Counted from the first letter of the stretch, positions 1-11,361 are shown. The stretch: DNA of 64,000 bases from Paraburkholderia silviterrae (GCF_004353915.1 NZ_SMRP01000002.1:556795-620794), one strand, 5' to 3'. The notes: generated by a model from the sequence alone, not told the origin. Numbers and translations are program-made.

Positions 1-13
1 CGAATACAGCCAT

Positions 14-93
14 TATTCGCCGCATTCTGTGCGGCGATTGGCTTGTCGCTGCGGCGAATAGGGCTCATAATCACCGCATGAATAGCGGCGATT
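14..93. promoter_or_regulatory. Iterated GCGGCGAWT elements over the fic promoter and start
   Basis: A perfect 10-bp inverted repeat, TATTCGCCGC (14-23) and GCGGCGAATA (51-60), has a further GCGGCGAT copy at 31-38. A second near-palindrome, AATCACCGC (69-77) and GCGGCGATT (85-93, one mismatch between arms), straddles the ATG of the Fic gene at 78. Five copies of one element in 80 bases around a start codon look like an operator. The Fic protein ends in a region resembling a winged helix, so autoregulation is plausible; this is inference. Confidence 0.6.
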
Positions 94-1202
94 ACACGTA
101 CATCTGGCAAGCCGGTGACTGGCCAATCTGGCGCTACGACCTGGCGAAGCTGGCTGAGCCCATGGCTGAGGCCAGTCGCGCCCAAGGTTTATTGGCGGGC
201 CGTCTGGCCGATGTTGGCATGGCGTTGCGCGACCAGGCCAGCCTGGCGGCCTTGACCGAGGACGTGGTCAAGACGAGCGAGATCGAAGGCGAGCAGCTCA
301 ATGTTGCGTCAGTTCGGTCGTCAATTGCACGCCGTCTCGGCGTGGATATTGGCGCGCTCGCGCCGGTCGATCGCCACGTCGAGGGCGTGGTCGAGATGGT
401 GCTCGACGCGACATCCAACAGCCAGATGCCGGTCACCCGTGAGCGCCTCTTTGGATGGCATGCCGCGCTGTTTCCGACAGGCTACACAGGTCTATCCAGG
501 ATCAACGTCGGCGCATGGCGCGACGATGCCAGTGGGCCCATGCAAGTGGTGTCCGGTCCGCTTGGTCGTCAGCGGGTCCATTTCGAAGCGCCGCCGGCGG
601 ACCGGATGGAGGCTGAAACGAGCCGATTCCTGGACTGGATCAACGCGCCCCCGCAAGATCCGCCGCTGATCAAGGCCGCGCTCGGCCACCTGTGGTTCGT
701 CACGTTGCACCCGTTCGACGACGGCAACGGCCGGGTGGCACGCGCCATCGGCGACTTGCTGCTCGCGCGCGCCGACGGCAGCCCGCAACGCTTCTACAGC
801 TTGTCGGCGCAGATCCAGCGAGAACGCAACGCGTATTACGAGATTCTGGAGCGCACGCAAAAGCACTCCATGGATGTCACGGAATGGCTGCTCTGGTCTC
901 TCGATGCGCTGCGTCGTGCAATCGACCAGGCGCAGTTCACGCTCGACGCGGTGCTGGCCAAGGCAAGCTTCTGGCGTCACTGGGCCACGTCGCCGTTCAA
1001 TGAGCGGCAGGTCAAGTTGCTCAACAAGCTGCTCGATGGTTTCGACGGCAAGCTCACCAGCGGCAAATGGGCGGCCATCGCCAAATGCTCCTCCGATACC
1101 GCGCTACGCGATATCAGCGACCTGCTGGCGCGCGGCGTCCTGCGCAAGGCGCAAGGCGGCGGCCGCAGCACGAGCTACGAGTTGAATGCTTTGCCGAAGT
1201 AG
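78..1202 (+). CDS. Fic family protein (AMP transferase type) with N-terminal inhibitory helix
   Basis: 374 aa. The Fic motif HPFDDGNGRVAR lies at residues 211-222, the signature of enzymes that transfer AMP (or another phosphate-linked group) from a nucleotide to target-protein hydroxyls. An inhibitory helix motif of the form [ST]xxxE[GN] is seen at 66-71 (TSEIEG), so this is a class II Fic protein that carries its own inhibitor and needs no separate antitoxin. The order is N-terminal Fic-associated region (about 1-110), Fic core (about 120-260) and a C-terminal winged-helix-like part (about 300-374). The gene stands alone and ends before a strong terminator. Its target cannot be told from sequence. 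The ATG at 78 lies inside an operator-like palindrome. Confidence 0.9.
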   Translation: MNSGDYTYIWQAGDWPIWRYDLAKLAEPMAEASRAQGLLAGRLADVGMALRDQASLAALTEDVVKTSEIEGEQLNVASVRSSIARRLGVDIGALAPVDRHVEGVVEMVLDATSNSQMPVTRERLFGWHAALFPTGYTGLSRINVGAWRDDASGPMQVVSGPLGRQRVHFEAPPADRMEAETSRFLDWINAPPQDPPLIKAALGHLWFVTLHPFDDGNGRVARAIGDLLLARADGSPQRFYSLSAQIQRERNAYYEILERTQKHSMDVTEWLLWSLDALRRAIDQAQFTLDAVLAKASFWRHWATSPFNERQVKLLNKLLDGFDGKLTSGKWAAIAKCSSDTALRDISDLLARGVLRKAQGGGRSTSYELNALPK

Positions 1203-1254
1203 CGGCGCTCCTGAACGGCCTGGCCGCCAGCGCGCCAAGATCCGCCAGGCCAAC

Positions 1255-1291
1255 AAAAAACCCCGCGCCTTCGCAGGTCGCGGGGTTTTTT
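1255..1291. terminator. Bidirectional rho-independent terminator
   Basis: Perfect 13-bp arms, A6CCCCGCG (1255-1267) and CGCGGGGT6 (1279-1291), with an 11-base loop. It has a T tract on both strands and lies between the convergent fic and parvulin genes, so it can serve both. Confidence 0.92.
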
Positions 1292-1321
1292 GATCGCAGC
1301 AAACAAGCCGCGAACGCAGCC

Positions 1322-2101
1322 TTACTGAATCTTGGCCTTGTCGCGCAGTTGCTGCTCGAACGCGAGCAGCTTTTGCTGCTGCAGTTGCTGCACGATTTGC
1401 GGACGCACCTGCTCGAGCGGCGGCGGCGCGATGTCGCGAATGTCGTCCACGCGGATGATGTGCCAGCCGAACTGCGTGTGCACCGGCGTATCGGTGATCT
1501 GGCCTTTCTGCAGGTGCGTCGCCGCATCGGCGAATTCCGGCACGTAGGCCTTCGGGTCCGACCAGTCGAGATCGCCGCCGTTCTTCGCCGAACCCGGGTC
1601 CTTCGAGTATTGTTTCGCGAGGTCTTCGAAGTTCGCGCCGGCCTTGATCTTCGCGATCAGGTCCTTCGCCTGCTGCTCGTTGTCAACGAGGATGTGATGC
1701 AGGTGGTATTCCTTGCCGCCCGCGCTTTGCGTGAGCTTGTCGTACATCGCCTTGACTTCGGCGTCGGTGGGCGGGTTGTTCTTGAGGAAATCCTGGATCC
1801 ACGCATGCAGGACGACCTGCTGCTGCGCCATCGCCAGTTGCGCCTTCACGTCCGGACGGTTCGGAATGCCCAGGCGCGCCGCTTCCTGCATCAGCACCTG
1901 ACGGTTGATGAGTTCCTCGCGCACGGCCTTTTCCAGGTCCGGCGTATCTTGCTGGCCCTGGGCCACGACCTGGGCGATGAGCGCGTCGGCCTGCGACTTC
2001 GGAATCGGCGTGCCGTTCACGACGGCGACGTTCTGCGCAAAGGCGGGAGCCGCCGCAAACGCAGCCAGCAACACCCAGAGACGGGATTTCTTCAGGGTCA
2101 T
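1322..2101 (-). CDS. Periplasmic parvulin-type peptidyl-prolyl cis-trans isomerase
   Basis: 259 aa. A Sec signal peptide (about 1-22, ending AFA before Q) precedes a SurA/PrsA-like N-terminal helical region (about 25-125) and one parvulin domain (about 131-220; HILV near the start, SKDPGSAKNGGDL in the middle, FGWHIIRV at the end). Such proteins isomerise X-Pro bonds and help fold exported and outer-membrane proteins. The C-terminal tail is helical and Gln-rich. It is the last gene of the yciB-bolA-PPIase run, 36 bases after bolA. It is shorter than SurA and has one parvulin domain, so it belongs to the PpiC/PrsA-like single-domain group. Confidence 0.93.
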   Translation of the reverse strand: MTLKKSRLWVLLAAFAAAPAFAQNVAVVNGTPIPKSQADALIAQVVAQGQQDTPDLEKAVREELINRQVLMQEAARLGIPNRPDVKAQLAMAQQQVVLHAWIQDFLKNNPPTDAEVKAMYDKLTQSAGGKEYHLHHILVDNEQQAKDLIAKIKAGANFEDLAKQYSKDPGSAKNGGDLDWSDPKAYVPEFADAATHLQKGQITDTPVHTQFGWHIIRVDDIRDIAPPPLEQVRPQIVQQLQQQKLLAFEQQLRDKAKIQ

Positions 2102-2137
2102 CGAAAAGTCCTAACGGGGCGAATCAAAAAGTGGGGA

Positions 2138-2449
2138 TTAGCGGGGCAGCGCTGCCGCCTCTTCGGGCGTGAGCGCCGTGATCGCGAGCGCGTGAATGCC
2201 GCGCTGCATGGCTTCGGCCAGCGCATCATACACCATGCGATGCCTTGCCACGCGGGCTTTCCCCGCGAATGCGGCCGCAACGATCGTGACGTGATAGTGG
2301 CCGCCCGCCGAGGCGCCGGCATGGCCTGCGTGCTGTGCGCTGTCGTCGCGCACGACGATCGACTCGACGGGCGCGAGCGCCGCCGTGAGGCGCGTTTCGA
2401 TCAGCGCCATGCGCTCGGCGGGGCTGGAATTGAGAAACACGTCGCTCAT
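2138..2449 (-). CDS. bolA: BolA family protein
   Basis: 103 aa starting [10 protein letters not shown]. It has the BolA/YrbA-like alpha-beta fold pattern: a central [16 protein letters not shown] strand-loop, then RHRMVYDAL and GIHALAI. The conserved His in HYHV is a metal or Fe-S ligand in the family. BolA proteins partner with monothiol glutaredoxins in iron-sulfur handling and affect cell shape and envelope stress. The ATG overlaps the end of yciB by four bases (ATGA), so the two are translationally coupled. The open frame runs further upstream, but the start at 2449 gives the family length. Confidence 0.93.
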   Translation of the reverse strand: MSDVFLNSSPAERMALIETRLTAALAPVESIVVRDDSAQHAGHAGASAGGHYHVTIVAAAFAGKARVARHRMVYDALAEAMQRGIHALAITALTPEEAAALPR

Positions 2450-2979
2450 TCTTCTTCCTTCATATAACGCGAGAGCCACAGGCTCTGGCCGACGATGAAC
2501 ACCACGAGGATGCCCGTCGCGCCGAACAGCTTGAAGTCGACCCATGCATCGGTGGAGAAGTGGTACGCGACGAACAGATTGAGGATGCCGAGCAGCGCGA
2601 AGAAGACCGACCAGACGAAGTTCAGTTGCGTCCAGATGCGCGGCGGCAGGCTGATCTGCTTGCCCATCATCGCTTCGATGAGGTTCTTGCCGAACGCCAC
2701 CTGCGAAACCAGCAGCACGACCGAGAAGGCCCAGTAGAGCACCGTGGGCTTCCACTTGATGAAGGTCTCGTCGTGCAGCATGAGCGTGGCGCCGCCGAAC
2801 ACGACGACGATCCCGAGACTCAGCCACAGCATGGGGTCGACCTTGCGGTGACGGAACGCCACCCACGCGATCTGCGCGAGCGTCGCGACGATCGCGACGG
2901 CCGTGGCCGTGAAGATGCCCCACACCTTGAAGGCGACAAAGAACAGGATGATCGGGAACAGATCAAACAGAAATTTCAT
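2446..2979 (-). CDS. yciB: Inner-membrane septation protein A / YciB family
   Basis: 177 aa beginning [14 protein letters not shown], with about five hydrophobic segments and the conserved loops KWKPTVLYW and [11 protein letters not shown] of the YciB/IspZ family. The family is linked to cell-envelope synthesis and septation in Gammaproteobacteria; its biochemical role is unsettled. An upstream extension of the frame to about 3159 is rejected because MKFLF is the family start. It is the first gene of the yciB-bolA-PPIase transcript. Confidence 0.92.
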   Translation of the reverse strand: MKFLFDLFPIILFFVAFKVWGIFTATAVAIVATLAQIAWVAFRHRKVDPMLWLSLGIVVVFGGATLMLHDETFIKWKPTVLYWAFSVVLLVSQVAFGKNLIEAMMGKQISLPPRIWTQLNFVWSVFFALLGILNLFVAYHFSTDAWVDFKLFGATGILVVFIVGQSLWLSRYMKEEE

Positions 2980-3079
2980 ATCGGCCTGGAAGTTTACAAA
3001 ATGAGCCGCAAAAAGAGGGCGCGACGCTTTCAGTCCTGCGTCACACCCCGTGCGGGACGCGAGCTTGCCTCGCCCGCGT

Positions 3080-3499
3080 TCACTTGGGCTCGAATTGTAG
3101 CGCAGCCGAATTGATGCAATACCGAAGGCCGGTCGGGGCCGGGCCGTCCTCGAACACATGACCCAGGTGGGCTCCGCAGTTTTTGCAGCGCACTTCGATG
3201 CGCAGCATGCCGTGCGAGCGGTCCGTGCGCTCTTCGATCACTTCGCCGTCGATCGGGCGGAAGTAGCTCGGCCAGCCGCAGCCGGCGTCGAATTTCGTGT
3301 CCGACTCGAATAGCGGCTTGCCGCAGCACACGCAGTCGTACACGCCGCGCTCGGTATGGTCCCAGTACTTGCCCGTGAAGGGGCGCTCGGTGGCCGCGTG
3401 GCGCGTGACCTGATACTGCGTCGCGTCGAGCTGCTGACGCCACTCGGCGTCGGACTTGTGACCGGGGTAGGCGTCGGAGTTGTGATCGTCCTGGCTCAT
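3080..3499 (-). CDS. msrB: Peptide-methionine (R)-S-oxide reductase MsrB
   Basis: 139 aa. It reduces the R-epimer of methionine sulfoxide in proteins. Zinc-binding pairs C56-x2-C59 and C105-x2-C108 are present. The nucleophilic Cys is C128 in [11 protein letters not shown], and C74 (GCGWPSY) is the likely resolving Cys. The start at 3499 has AGGAA a few bases upstream; a longer frame to 3595 is disfavoured. It lies just downstream of selO on the same strand, so oxidative-damage repair and redox-linked AMPylation sit side by side. Confidence 0.95.
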   Translation of the reverse strand: MSQDDHNSDAYPGHKSDAEWRQQLDATQYQVTRHAATERPFTGKYWDHTERGVYDCVCCGKPLFESDTKFDAGCGWPSYFRPIDGEVIEERTDRSHGMLRIEVRCKNCGAHLGHVFEDGPAPTGLRYCINSAALQFEPK

Positions 3500-3558
3500 G
3501 TCGGGTTCCTGTCGGGTCAAATGCGCGGTGGAAAGGTCTGCCGTAGATGGGGGCGTGC

Positions 3559-5157
3559 TCACGAAGAGCAACTGACTTCGAGCGAGCTCGCCCAATCGGG
3601 CGGCAGCGCCGCGTAGGCTTCGTGCCCGGGCTGCTCGTCGAACGGATGCTCGAGCACGCTCGCCAGCCGTTCGACTTCGCTGAAATCTTTCTGCGCGGCG
3701 CGCTCGATGGCCGTTTGCGCGAGGTGATTGCGCAACACGTATTTCGGGTTCACGCGATTCATCGCGACGGCGCGGGCGGCGTCGTCGCGCGTTTCGAGTG
3801 CGAGGCGCGCGCGATAGTCGAGGCTCCAGGCGTCGAACGCGGCGCGATCGAGGAACAGGTCGCGCACCGACGTGTCGCCTTGCGCGTCGTGCTTCGAGAC
3901 GCGCGAGAGACGGCGGAACGTCAGCGTGAAGTCGGCGCGGTTCGCGTGCATGATTTCGAAGAGGCGGTTCGCAAGTGCGTCGTCGCCTTCGTGCGTTTGC
4001 TCGAGGCCGAGCTTCGCGCGCATGCGCGCTTCCAGCGCCGGCGCGAAGTGCCCCTTGAAGCGTTCGAGCACGGCTTGCGCATCGGCTACGCAGCGCTCGC
4101 CGCGCGCCTTTTCGTCGGCGATGTCGTAGTGCGCGCCAAAGAGCGGCAGCAGCGCCTGCGCGAGGCAGAACAGATTCCAGTACGCGATCTGCGGCTGCAT
4201 GCGGTAGGCGTAACGGCCTTGTGAATCGGAGTGGTTGCAGATGTGATTCGCGTCGAACCCGTCGATGAAGCCGAACGGGCCATAGTCGATCGTGAGGCCG
4301 AGGATCGACATGTTGTCGGTGTTCATCACGCCATGGCAGAAGCCCACGGCCTGCCAGTCGACCATCAGCGCCGCCGTGCTGCGCACCGCTTCGTCGAGCA
4401 GCCCGAGATACGGATCGTCGGCTTCGCGCAGATGCGGGTAGAAGCGGCCGATCACGTGGTCGGCGAGCGCGCGCAGCGCCTCTACATTGTCGTTCGAATA
4501 GAAGTGCTCGAAGTGGCCGAAGCGCACGAAGCTCGGCGACACGCGCGTGACGACCGCGGCGGTTTCAAGCTCTTCGCGGCGCACCGGCTGGTCGGAGCCG
4601 ATCACGGTCAGCGCGCGCGTGGTGGGAATGCCGAGGTGATGCATTGCCTCGGAGCACAGGAATTCGCGGACCGACGAGCGCAGCACCGCGCGGCCGTCGC
4701 CCATGCGCGAATAGGGCGTGCGCCCCGCGCCCTTGAGCTGGACCTCGAGGCGCTTTCCCGCGTGCTCGATCTCGCCGAGCATGAGCGCGCGGCCGTCGCC
4801 GAGCTGGCCTGCCCAGACGCCGAACTGGTGTCCCGAGTAGACGCTCGCATACGACATCGTCGAAGGCGTTCGCTCGCGTGTGAAGTTGCCGCAGAAATAC
4901 TCGGCGAATGCGGGATCGGACGGCGCTTCGCGATCGAGGCCGAGCAGCGCCGCCGTCCCCTTCGAGAAACCCACCACGTACGGCGCGGGCAGCGGCGCGC
5001 CGGGCAGCCGCGTATGGAAGGTCGCGCCGAGCGCTGCGAACGTGTCGTCGCGCGGCACGCCGAGCGCGCGTTCGAAGTCGGCGAGCGGGCCGTTTGCCGG
5101 CGCGCGCGGGGCGGTCGAGCCGCCGTTTGAGTCAGTTTGGCCTGGTGAAAACGACAT
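3559..5157 (-). CDS. selO: Protein adenylyltransferase SelO (YdiU family pseudokinase)
   Basis: 532 aa. SelO enzymes have a kinase fold with flipped ATP and AMPylate proteins on Ser/Thr/Tyr, including glutaredoxin-system proteins in E. coli. Seen here: [21 protein letters not shown] (about 101-121) as the glycine-rich opening, [19 protein letters not shown] (139-157) with the ATP-site Lys, HGVMNTDN with D281, and the metal-binding [12 protein letters not shown] with D291. The protein ends VSCSS: Cys stands where eukaryotic SelO has selenocysteine. It is directly upstream of msrB (59 bases). Confidence 0.94.
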   Translation of the reverse strand: MSFSPGQTDSNGGSTAPRAPANGPLADFERALGVPRDDTFAALGATFHTRLPGAPLPAPYVVGFSKGTAALLGLDREAPSDPAFAEYFCGNFTRERTPSTMSYASVYSGHQFGVWAGQLGDGRALMLGEIEHAGKRLEVQLKGAGRTPYSRMGDGRAVLRSSVREFLCSEAMHHLGIPTTRALTVIGSDQPVRREELETAAVVTRVSPSFVRFGHFEHFYSNDNVEALRALADHVIGRFYPHLREADDPYLGLLDEAVRSTAALMVDWQAVGFCHGVMNTDNMSILGLTIDYGPFGFIDGFDANHICNHSDSQGRYAYRMQPQIAYWNLFCLAQALLPLFGAHYDIADEKARGERCVADAQAVLERFKGHFAPALEARMRAKLGLEQTHEGDDALANRLFEIMHANRADFTLTFRRLSRVSKHDAQGDTSVRDLFLDRAAFDAWSLDYRARLALETRDDAARAVAMNRVNPKYVLRNHLAQTAIERAAQKDFSEVERLASVLEHPFDEQPGHEAYAALPPDWASSLEVSCSS

Positions 5158-5344
5158 ATTGAGCGCCTATTGAATAGCCGATATTGTAAGTCCGCGCCCG
5201 CCGGCGTGCAGGACGCGGTCCGAATGCGTGTCGGACTTGCGCTTGGACTTGCATTTGCGCCTTCCTGCATGCCGCGCCGAGGCCGGCGAGCACTGCGCCA
5301 TCCCATACAAAAACCTGGCATTCGAGTCGAGGAGACCGCTGACC

Positions 5345-7087
<1,743 letters not shown>

Positions 7088-7110
7088 CGCCTAGCACGCG
7101 CCCGAACGAA

Positions 7111-7136
7111 GCGCAGCCCTCGGGCTGCGTTTTTTT
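7111..7136 (+). terminator. Rho-independent terminator after the acyl-CoA synthetase gene
   Basis: CGCAGCCC (7112-7119) pairs with GGGCTGCG (7122-7129), followed by seven T. It lies 25 bases past the stop, so the next gene has its own promoter. Confidence 0.88.
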
Positions 7137-7210
7137 CGTCTGTCTGTCCGACTCCCGCGCATTGGCCGAAGACTCAGTACAAACCCTGGTATCTCGTGCG
7201 CAGCAAAAAA

Positions 7211-7239
7211 TTGAACGAACGTTCTTTTTTCGGTATTCT
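7211..7239 (+). promoter_or_regulatory. Promoter with GAACG-AA-CGTTC palindrome for the FadB-like gene
   Basis: A -35-like TTGAAC (7211-7216), a 17-base spacer and a -10-like TATTCT (7234-7239) are seen. The palindrome GAACG-AA-CGTTC (7213-7224) covers the -35 and early spacer. Palindromes of this size are typical of TetR-family repressors of fatty-acid degradation genes in Proteobacteria. No such regulator is encoded in the window; assignment to one is inference. Confidence 0.6.
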
Positions 7240-7334
7240 GCGTGTAGACCGGGAATGCCGGACAATGAAGCGGCCAGCGCGTGTGCGTGACTCATGTGAG
7301 GCACAACGCGGCCCGCAAGTACGGAGGCAGGCAA

Positions 7335-9416
7335 ATGGCAGTGGATTACACGACTCGCGACGGCGTCGCCGTCATCACGCTCAACAATCCGCCCGTCAAC
7401 GGGCTCGGGCATTCGACCCGCACCGGCATCGTCGAGGGTTTGGTGCGCGCCAATAGCGATCCGGCCGTCTTGGCGATCGTGATCACGGGCGCCGGCAAGG
7501 CCTTCTCGGGCGGCGCCGACATCACCGAATTCAATACGCCCAAGGCGACCCAGGAGCCTACGCTCCACACCGTCATCAAGGAAGTCGAAAAGAGCGCGAA
7601 GCCCGTCGTGGCCGCGATCCATAGCGTGGCGATGGGTGGCGGCCTCGAACTCGCGCTCGGCGCGCACTATCGCATCGCCGCACCGGGCGCGCAGATCGCG
7701 CTGCCCGAAGTGAAGCTCGGCATTCTGCCCGGCGCGGGCGGCACGCAGCGCCTGCCGCGCGCCATCGGCCTCGAGGCCGCACTCAACATGATCGTGAGCG
7801 GCGCACCGGTGCCTTCGGAAAAGCTCGCGAATGCGGGCCTGTTCGACGCCATGGCGCAAGGCGATCTGCTCGAAGAAGCCGTCGCCTTCGCGCGCAAGGC
7901 CGCCGACAAGCAAGGGCCGCATCCGCTCGTGCGCAACCGCAAGATCGAGCATCCGAATGCCGAAGGCTTCCTGCAGTTCTCGCGCAATACCGTCGCGGCA
8001 ATGTCGAAGAACTATCCGGCGCCGGTGAAGTGTGTGGACGCCGTCGCCGCGGGCGTGAAGCAGGGCTTCGATAAAGGCCTCGCGTTCGAGCGCGAATGCT
8101 TCCTCGAGCTCGTGCAGACGCCGGAGAGCCGCGCGCTGCGCCACGCGTTCTTCGGCGAGCGCGCCGCGAGCAAGATCCCCGACGTGCCGTCGAGCACGCC
8201 CACGCGCGAGATCCAGAAGGTGGCCGTGATCGGCGCGGGCACCATGGGCGGCGGCATCACCATGAACTTCCTCAACGCGGGCCTGCCGGTCACGTTGCTC
8301 GAAACGAAGCAGGAAGCGCTCGACCGCGGCATCGCGACGATTCGCAAGAACTACGAAGCCCAGGTCAAGAAGGGCAAGCTCACGGCCGAAAAGCTCGAAG
8401 CGCGCATGGCCCTGATCCGCCCGACGCTGTCCTATGACGACCTCAAGGAAGCCGACCTCATCATCGAAGCCGTGTTCGAAGAGCTCGGCGTGAAGGAGCA
8501 GGTGTTCAAGCGTCTGGACGAAGTCGCGAAGGCCGGTGCGATTCTCGCGTCGAACACCTCGACGCTCGACGTGGACAAGATCGCCGCGTTCACGAAGCGT
8601 CCGCAGGACGTGGTGGGCCTGCACTTCTTTAGTCCTGCCAACGTGATGAAGCTGCTCGAAGTCGTGCGCGGCAAAGACACGGCCAAGGACGTGCTTGCCA
8701 CGGTCATGCAGGTCGCGAAGAAGATCCGCAAGACGGCCGTGGTCTCGGGCGTGTGCGACGGCTTCATCGGCAACCGCATGATCGAGCAGTACGTGCGCCA
8801 GGCGCTCTACATGCTCGAAGAAGGCGCGCTGCCGGCGCAGGTGGACCGCGCGATCGAGAAGTTCGGCTTCGCGATGGGCCCGTTCCGCATGAGCGACCTC
8901 GCGGGCAACGACATCGGCTGGGCGATCCGCAAGCGCCGCTACCAGGAAAAGCCGGACATCAAATATTCGAAGGTCGCCGACCGTCTGTGCGAGTTGGGCC
9001 GCTTCGGCCAGAAGACCGGCGCTGGCTGGTACGACTACAAGGCGGGCGAGCGCAATGCGCTGCCTTCGAAGCTCGTGGACGACATGATCGTCGCGTACTC
9101 GAAGGAAGTGGGCACCGAGCGTCGCAAGATTGGCGATGAGGAAATTGTCGAGCGACTCGTGTACGCGCTCGTGAACGAAGCCGCGAAGATCCTCGAAGAG
9201 GGCATTGCTTCGAAGGCGTCGGACGTCGACATGGTCTATCTCACGGGCTATGGGTTCCCGCTGTGGCGCGGCGGCCCGATGCTCTATGCGGACACCGTTG
9301 GCCTCTACAACGTGGCGCGCGCAATCCGCCGCTATGCACAGCAGCCGAACGGCGACGCGTGGCAGATCGCCTCGTCGGTTGCCGAACTGGCCGAGAAGGG
9401 CGGTACGTTCAACTAA
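7335..9416 (+). CDS. Bifunctional enoyl-CoA hydratase / 3-hydroxyacyl-CoA dehydrogenase (FadB/FadJ-like)
   Basis: 693 aa. The N-terminal crotonase half (about 1-190) shows the oxyanion loops GKAFSGGADI and MGGGLELALG and a catalytic-Glu region LPEVKLGILPGAGGTQRLPR. It is followed by an NAD-binding domain with AVIGAGTMGGGI (from about residue 297) and a C-terminal dehydrogenase domain (HFFSPANVMKLLEVVRG; GFIGNRM). Together they hydrate enoyl-CoA and oxidise 3-hydroxyacyl-CoA in beta-oxidation. The ATG at 7335 follows GGAGGCAG; the frame upstream to 7281 lacks a ribosome site. It is preceded by its own promoter/operator and followed after 24 bases by pncA. The hydratase-first order matches the FadB/peroxisomal bifunctional type. 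Confidence 0.95.
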   Translation: MAVDYTTRDGVAVITLNNPPVNGLGHSTRTGIVEGLVRANSDPAVLAIVITGAGKAFSGGADITEFNTPKATQEPTLHTVIKEVEKSAKPVVAAIHSVAMGGGLELALGAHYRIAAPGAQIALPEVKLGILPGAGGTQRLPRAIGLEAALNMIVSGAPVPSEKLANAGLFDAMAQGDLLEEAVAFARKAADKQGPHPLVRNRKIEHPNAEGFLQFSRNTVAAMSKNYPAPVKCVDAVAAGVKQGFDKGLAFERECFLELVQTPESRALRHAFFGERAASKIPDVPSSTPTREIQKVAVIGAGTMGGGITMNFLNAGLPVTLLETKQEALDRGIATIRKNYEAQVKKGKLTAEKLEARMALIRPTLSYDDLKEADLIIEAVFEELGVKEQVFKRLDEVAKAGAILASNTSTLDVDKIAAFTKRPQDVVGLHFFSPANVMKLLEVVRGKDTAKDVLATVMQVAKKIRKTAVVSGVCDGFIGNRMIEQYVRQALYMLEEGALPAQVDRAIEKFGFAMGPFRMSDLAGNDIGWAIRKRRYQEKPDIKYSKVADRLCELGRFGQKTGAGWYDYKAGERNALPSKLVDDMIVAYSKEVGTERRKIGDEEIVERLVYALVNEAAKILEEGIASKASDVDMVYLTGYGFPLWRGGPMLYADTVGLYNVARAIRRYAQQPNGDAWQIASSVAELAEKGGTFN

Positions 9417-9440
9417 GCCATTTGGTGACGGACGAACATC

Positions 9441-10076
9441 ATGAGAAGCGCTGAAGACGTGCTCTTGCTGATCGATCTGCAATACGACTTCATGCCGGGC
9501 GGGGCGCTTGCCGTCGCGCACGGCGACGAAGTCGTGCCGGTCGCGAACCGGCTCGCGCAGAACTTTCGTAACGTGGTGCTCACGCAGGATTGGCACCCGG
9601 CGGAGCACGTGTCGTTTGCCGGCAATCACGCGGGGCGCCAGCCCTTCGAGACGATCGCGCTGCCCTATGGCGAGCAGGTGCTCTGGCCCACGCATTGCGT
9701 GCAGGGCACCGAGGGCGCCGCGCTGCATCGCGATCTCGCCGTGCCGCACGCGCGCGCGGTCATCCGCAAGGGGCATCACGCCAACGTCGACAGCTATTCG
9801 GCGTTTCTCGAGGCCGACCGCACGACGCCCACCGGGCTCGCGGGCTATCTGCGCGATCTCGGTGTGAAGCGCGTCTATTGCTGCGGACTCGCGACCGACT
9901 ATTGCGTCGCGTGGTCGGCGCTCGATGCGCGCGCCGCCGGCTTCGAGACCGTGCTGATCGAAGACGCCTCACGCGCCATCGACCTGAACGGCTCGCTCGC
10001 CACGGCGTGGCAGCAGTTGAGCGCGGCAGGCGTGAAGCGCGCGCAAGCGGCCGATGTGCTGAGCGGCACCGTCTGA
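9441..10076 (+). CDS. pncA: Nicotinamidase / pyrazinamidase
   Basis: 211 aa isochorismatase-fold amidase that converts nicotinamide to nicotinate for NAD salvage. The catalytic triad is visible: D12 (LLIDLQYDF), K110 ([16 protein letters not shown]) and C155 (GLATDYCV). The metal ligands are in TQDWHPAEH (D50, H52, H56). It lies between the FadB-like gene and the thiolase, in the same direction with short gaps, an unexpected insertion into a beta-oxidation run. It may be co-transcribed with the NAD-consuming dehydrogenase. Confidence 0.96.
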   Translation: MRSAEDVLLLIDLQYDFMPGGALAVAHGDEVVPVANRLAQNFRNVVLTQDWHPAEHVSFAGNHAGRQPFETIALPYGEQVLWPTHCVQGTEGAALHRDLAVPHARAVIRKGHHANVDSYSAFLEADRTTPTGLAGYLRDLGVKRVYCCGLATDYCVAWSALDARAAGFETVLIEDASRAIDLNGSLATAWQQLSAAGVKRAQAADVLSGTV

Positions 10077-10173
10077 TGAACGTCCGAAGCTTGTCCAATT
10101 CGCAGGATCAACACATTCGCATTGGATCGCACCCCGGGGCCAAAGCCTTGAGTGCGATCGACTGGAGACATAC

Positions 10174-11352
10174 ATGACTGATGCCGTAATCGTTTCGACC
10201 GCCCGCACGGGCCTCGCCAAATCGTGGAAAGGCGCGTTCAACATGACCCACGGCGCCACGCTTGGCGGCCACGTCACGAAGGCTGCCGTCGAGCGCGCGA
10301 AGATCGACCCCGCACGCGTCGAGGACGTGATCATGGGCTGCGCGAACCCCGAAGGCGCCACCGGCGGCAACATCGCTCGCCAGATCGCGCTGCGCGCCGG
10401 GCTGCCCGTCTCGGTGGCGGGCATGACCGTGAACCGCTTCTGTTCTTCCGGACTCCAGACGATTGCGCTTGCCGCGCAGCGCGTGATTGCGGGAGAGGGC
10501 GACGTGTTCGTGGCCGGCGGCGTGGAGTCCATCTCGTGCGTGCAGAACGAGATGAACCGCCACATGGCATTCGAAGGCTGGCTCAACCAGCACAAGCCCG
10601 AGATCTACTGGAGCATGCTGCAGACCGCCGAGAACGTCGCGAAGCGCTACGAGATCTCGAAGGAGCGCCAGGACGAATACGGCGTGCAGTCGCAACTGCG
10701 TGCCGCGGCGGCGCAGGCCGCTGGCCTCTTCAACGACGAAATCGTTCCGATGACGGTGCTCGCCGGCGTGGCCGACAAGGCCTCGGGCCAGCTCGTCACG
10801 AAGGAAGTGACGATTGCCGCCGACGAAGGCATTCGCGCCGACACGACGCTCGAAGGCGTCTCGAAGATCCGCACGGCAATGCCGGGCGGCGTGATCACGG
10901 CGGGCAACGCGAGCCAGTTCTCGGACGGCGCGAGCGCCTGCGTGGTGATGAACGCGAAGGTCGCGGAGCGCGAAGGGCTGCAGCCGCTCGGCATCTTCCG
11001 CGGCTTCGCGGTGGCCGGCTGCGAGCCGGACGAGATGGGCATCGGTCCCGTGTTCGCGGTGCCCAAGCTGCTCAAGCAGGCCGGTCTCAAGGTCGAGGAC
11101 ATCGGCCTGTGGGAGCTGAACGAAGCGTTCGCCGTGCAGGTGCTCTACTGCCGCGACAAGCTCGGCATTCCCGCCGACCGCCTCAACGTGAACGGCGGCG
11201 CGATCGCGGTCGGCCATCCGTACGGCGTTTCGGGCGCGCGGCTCACGGGCCATGCGCTCATCGAAGGCAAGCGCCGCGGCGCAAAGTTCGTCGTGGTGAC
11301 GATGTGCATCGGCGGCGGGCAGGGCGCGGCGGGGCTGTTCGAAATCGTTTGA
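10174..11352 (+). CDS. Acetyl-CoA acyltransferase (thiolase)
   Basis: 392 aa. It cleaves 3-oxoacyl-CoA with CoA to give acetyl-CoA, or runs in the biosynthetic direction. The acyl-accepting Cys is C90 ([10 protein letters not shown]), the general-base His is H348 in [11 protein letters not shown], and the second Cys is C378 ([12 protein letters not shown]). WELNEAFA is the conserved NEAF motif. With the preceding ligase and FadB-like protein it completes all beta-oxidation steps except acyl-CoA dehydrogenase, which is not in the window. Confidence 0.95.
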   Translation: MTDAVIVSTARTGLAKSWKGAFNMTHGATLGGHVTKAAVERAKIDPARVEDVIMGCANPEGATGGNIARQIALRAGLPVSVAGMTVNRFCSSGLQTIALAAQRVIAGEGDVFVAGGVESISCVQNEMNRHMAFEGWLNQHKPEIYWSMLQTAENVAKRYEISKERQDEYGVQSQLRAAAAQAAGLFNDEIVPMTVLAGVADKASGQLVTKEVTIAADEGIRADTTLEGVSKIRTAMPGGVITAGNASQFSDGASACVVMNAKVAEREGLQPLGIFRGFAVAGCEPDEMGIGPVFAVPKLLKQAGLKVEDIGLWELNEAFAVQVLYCRDKLGIPADRLNVNGGAIAVGHPYGVSGARLTGHALIEGKRRGAKFVVVTMCIGGGQGAAGLFEIV

Positions 11353-11361
11353 TCGCTGCGG

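Noticed and set aside
78..1202. Fic gene as the toxin of a two-gene toxin-antitoxin pair
   Set aside because: The inhibitory motif lies inside the same protein, and there is no small antitoxin gene visible upstream within the window.
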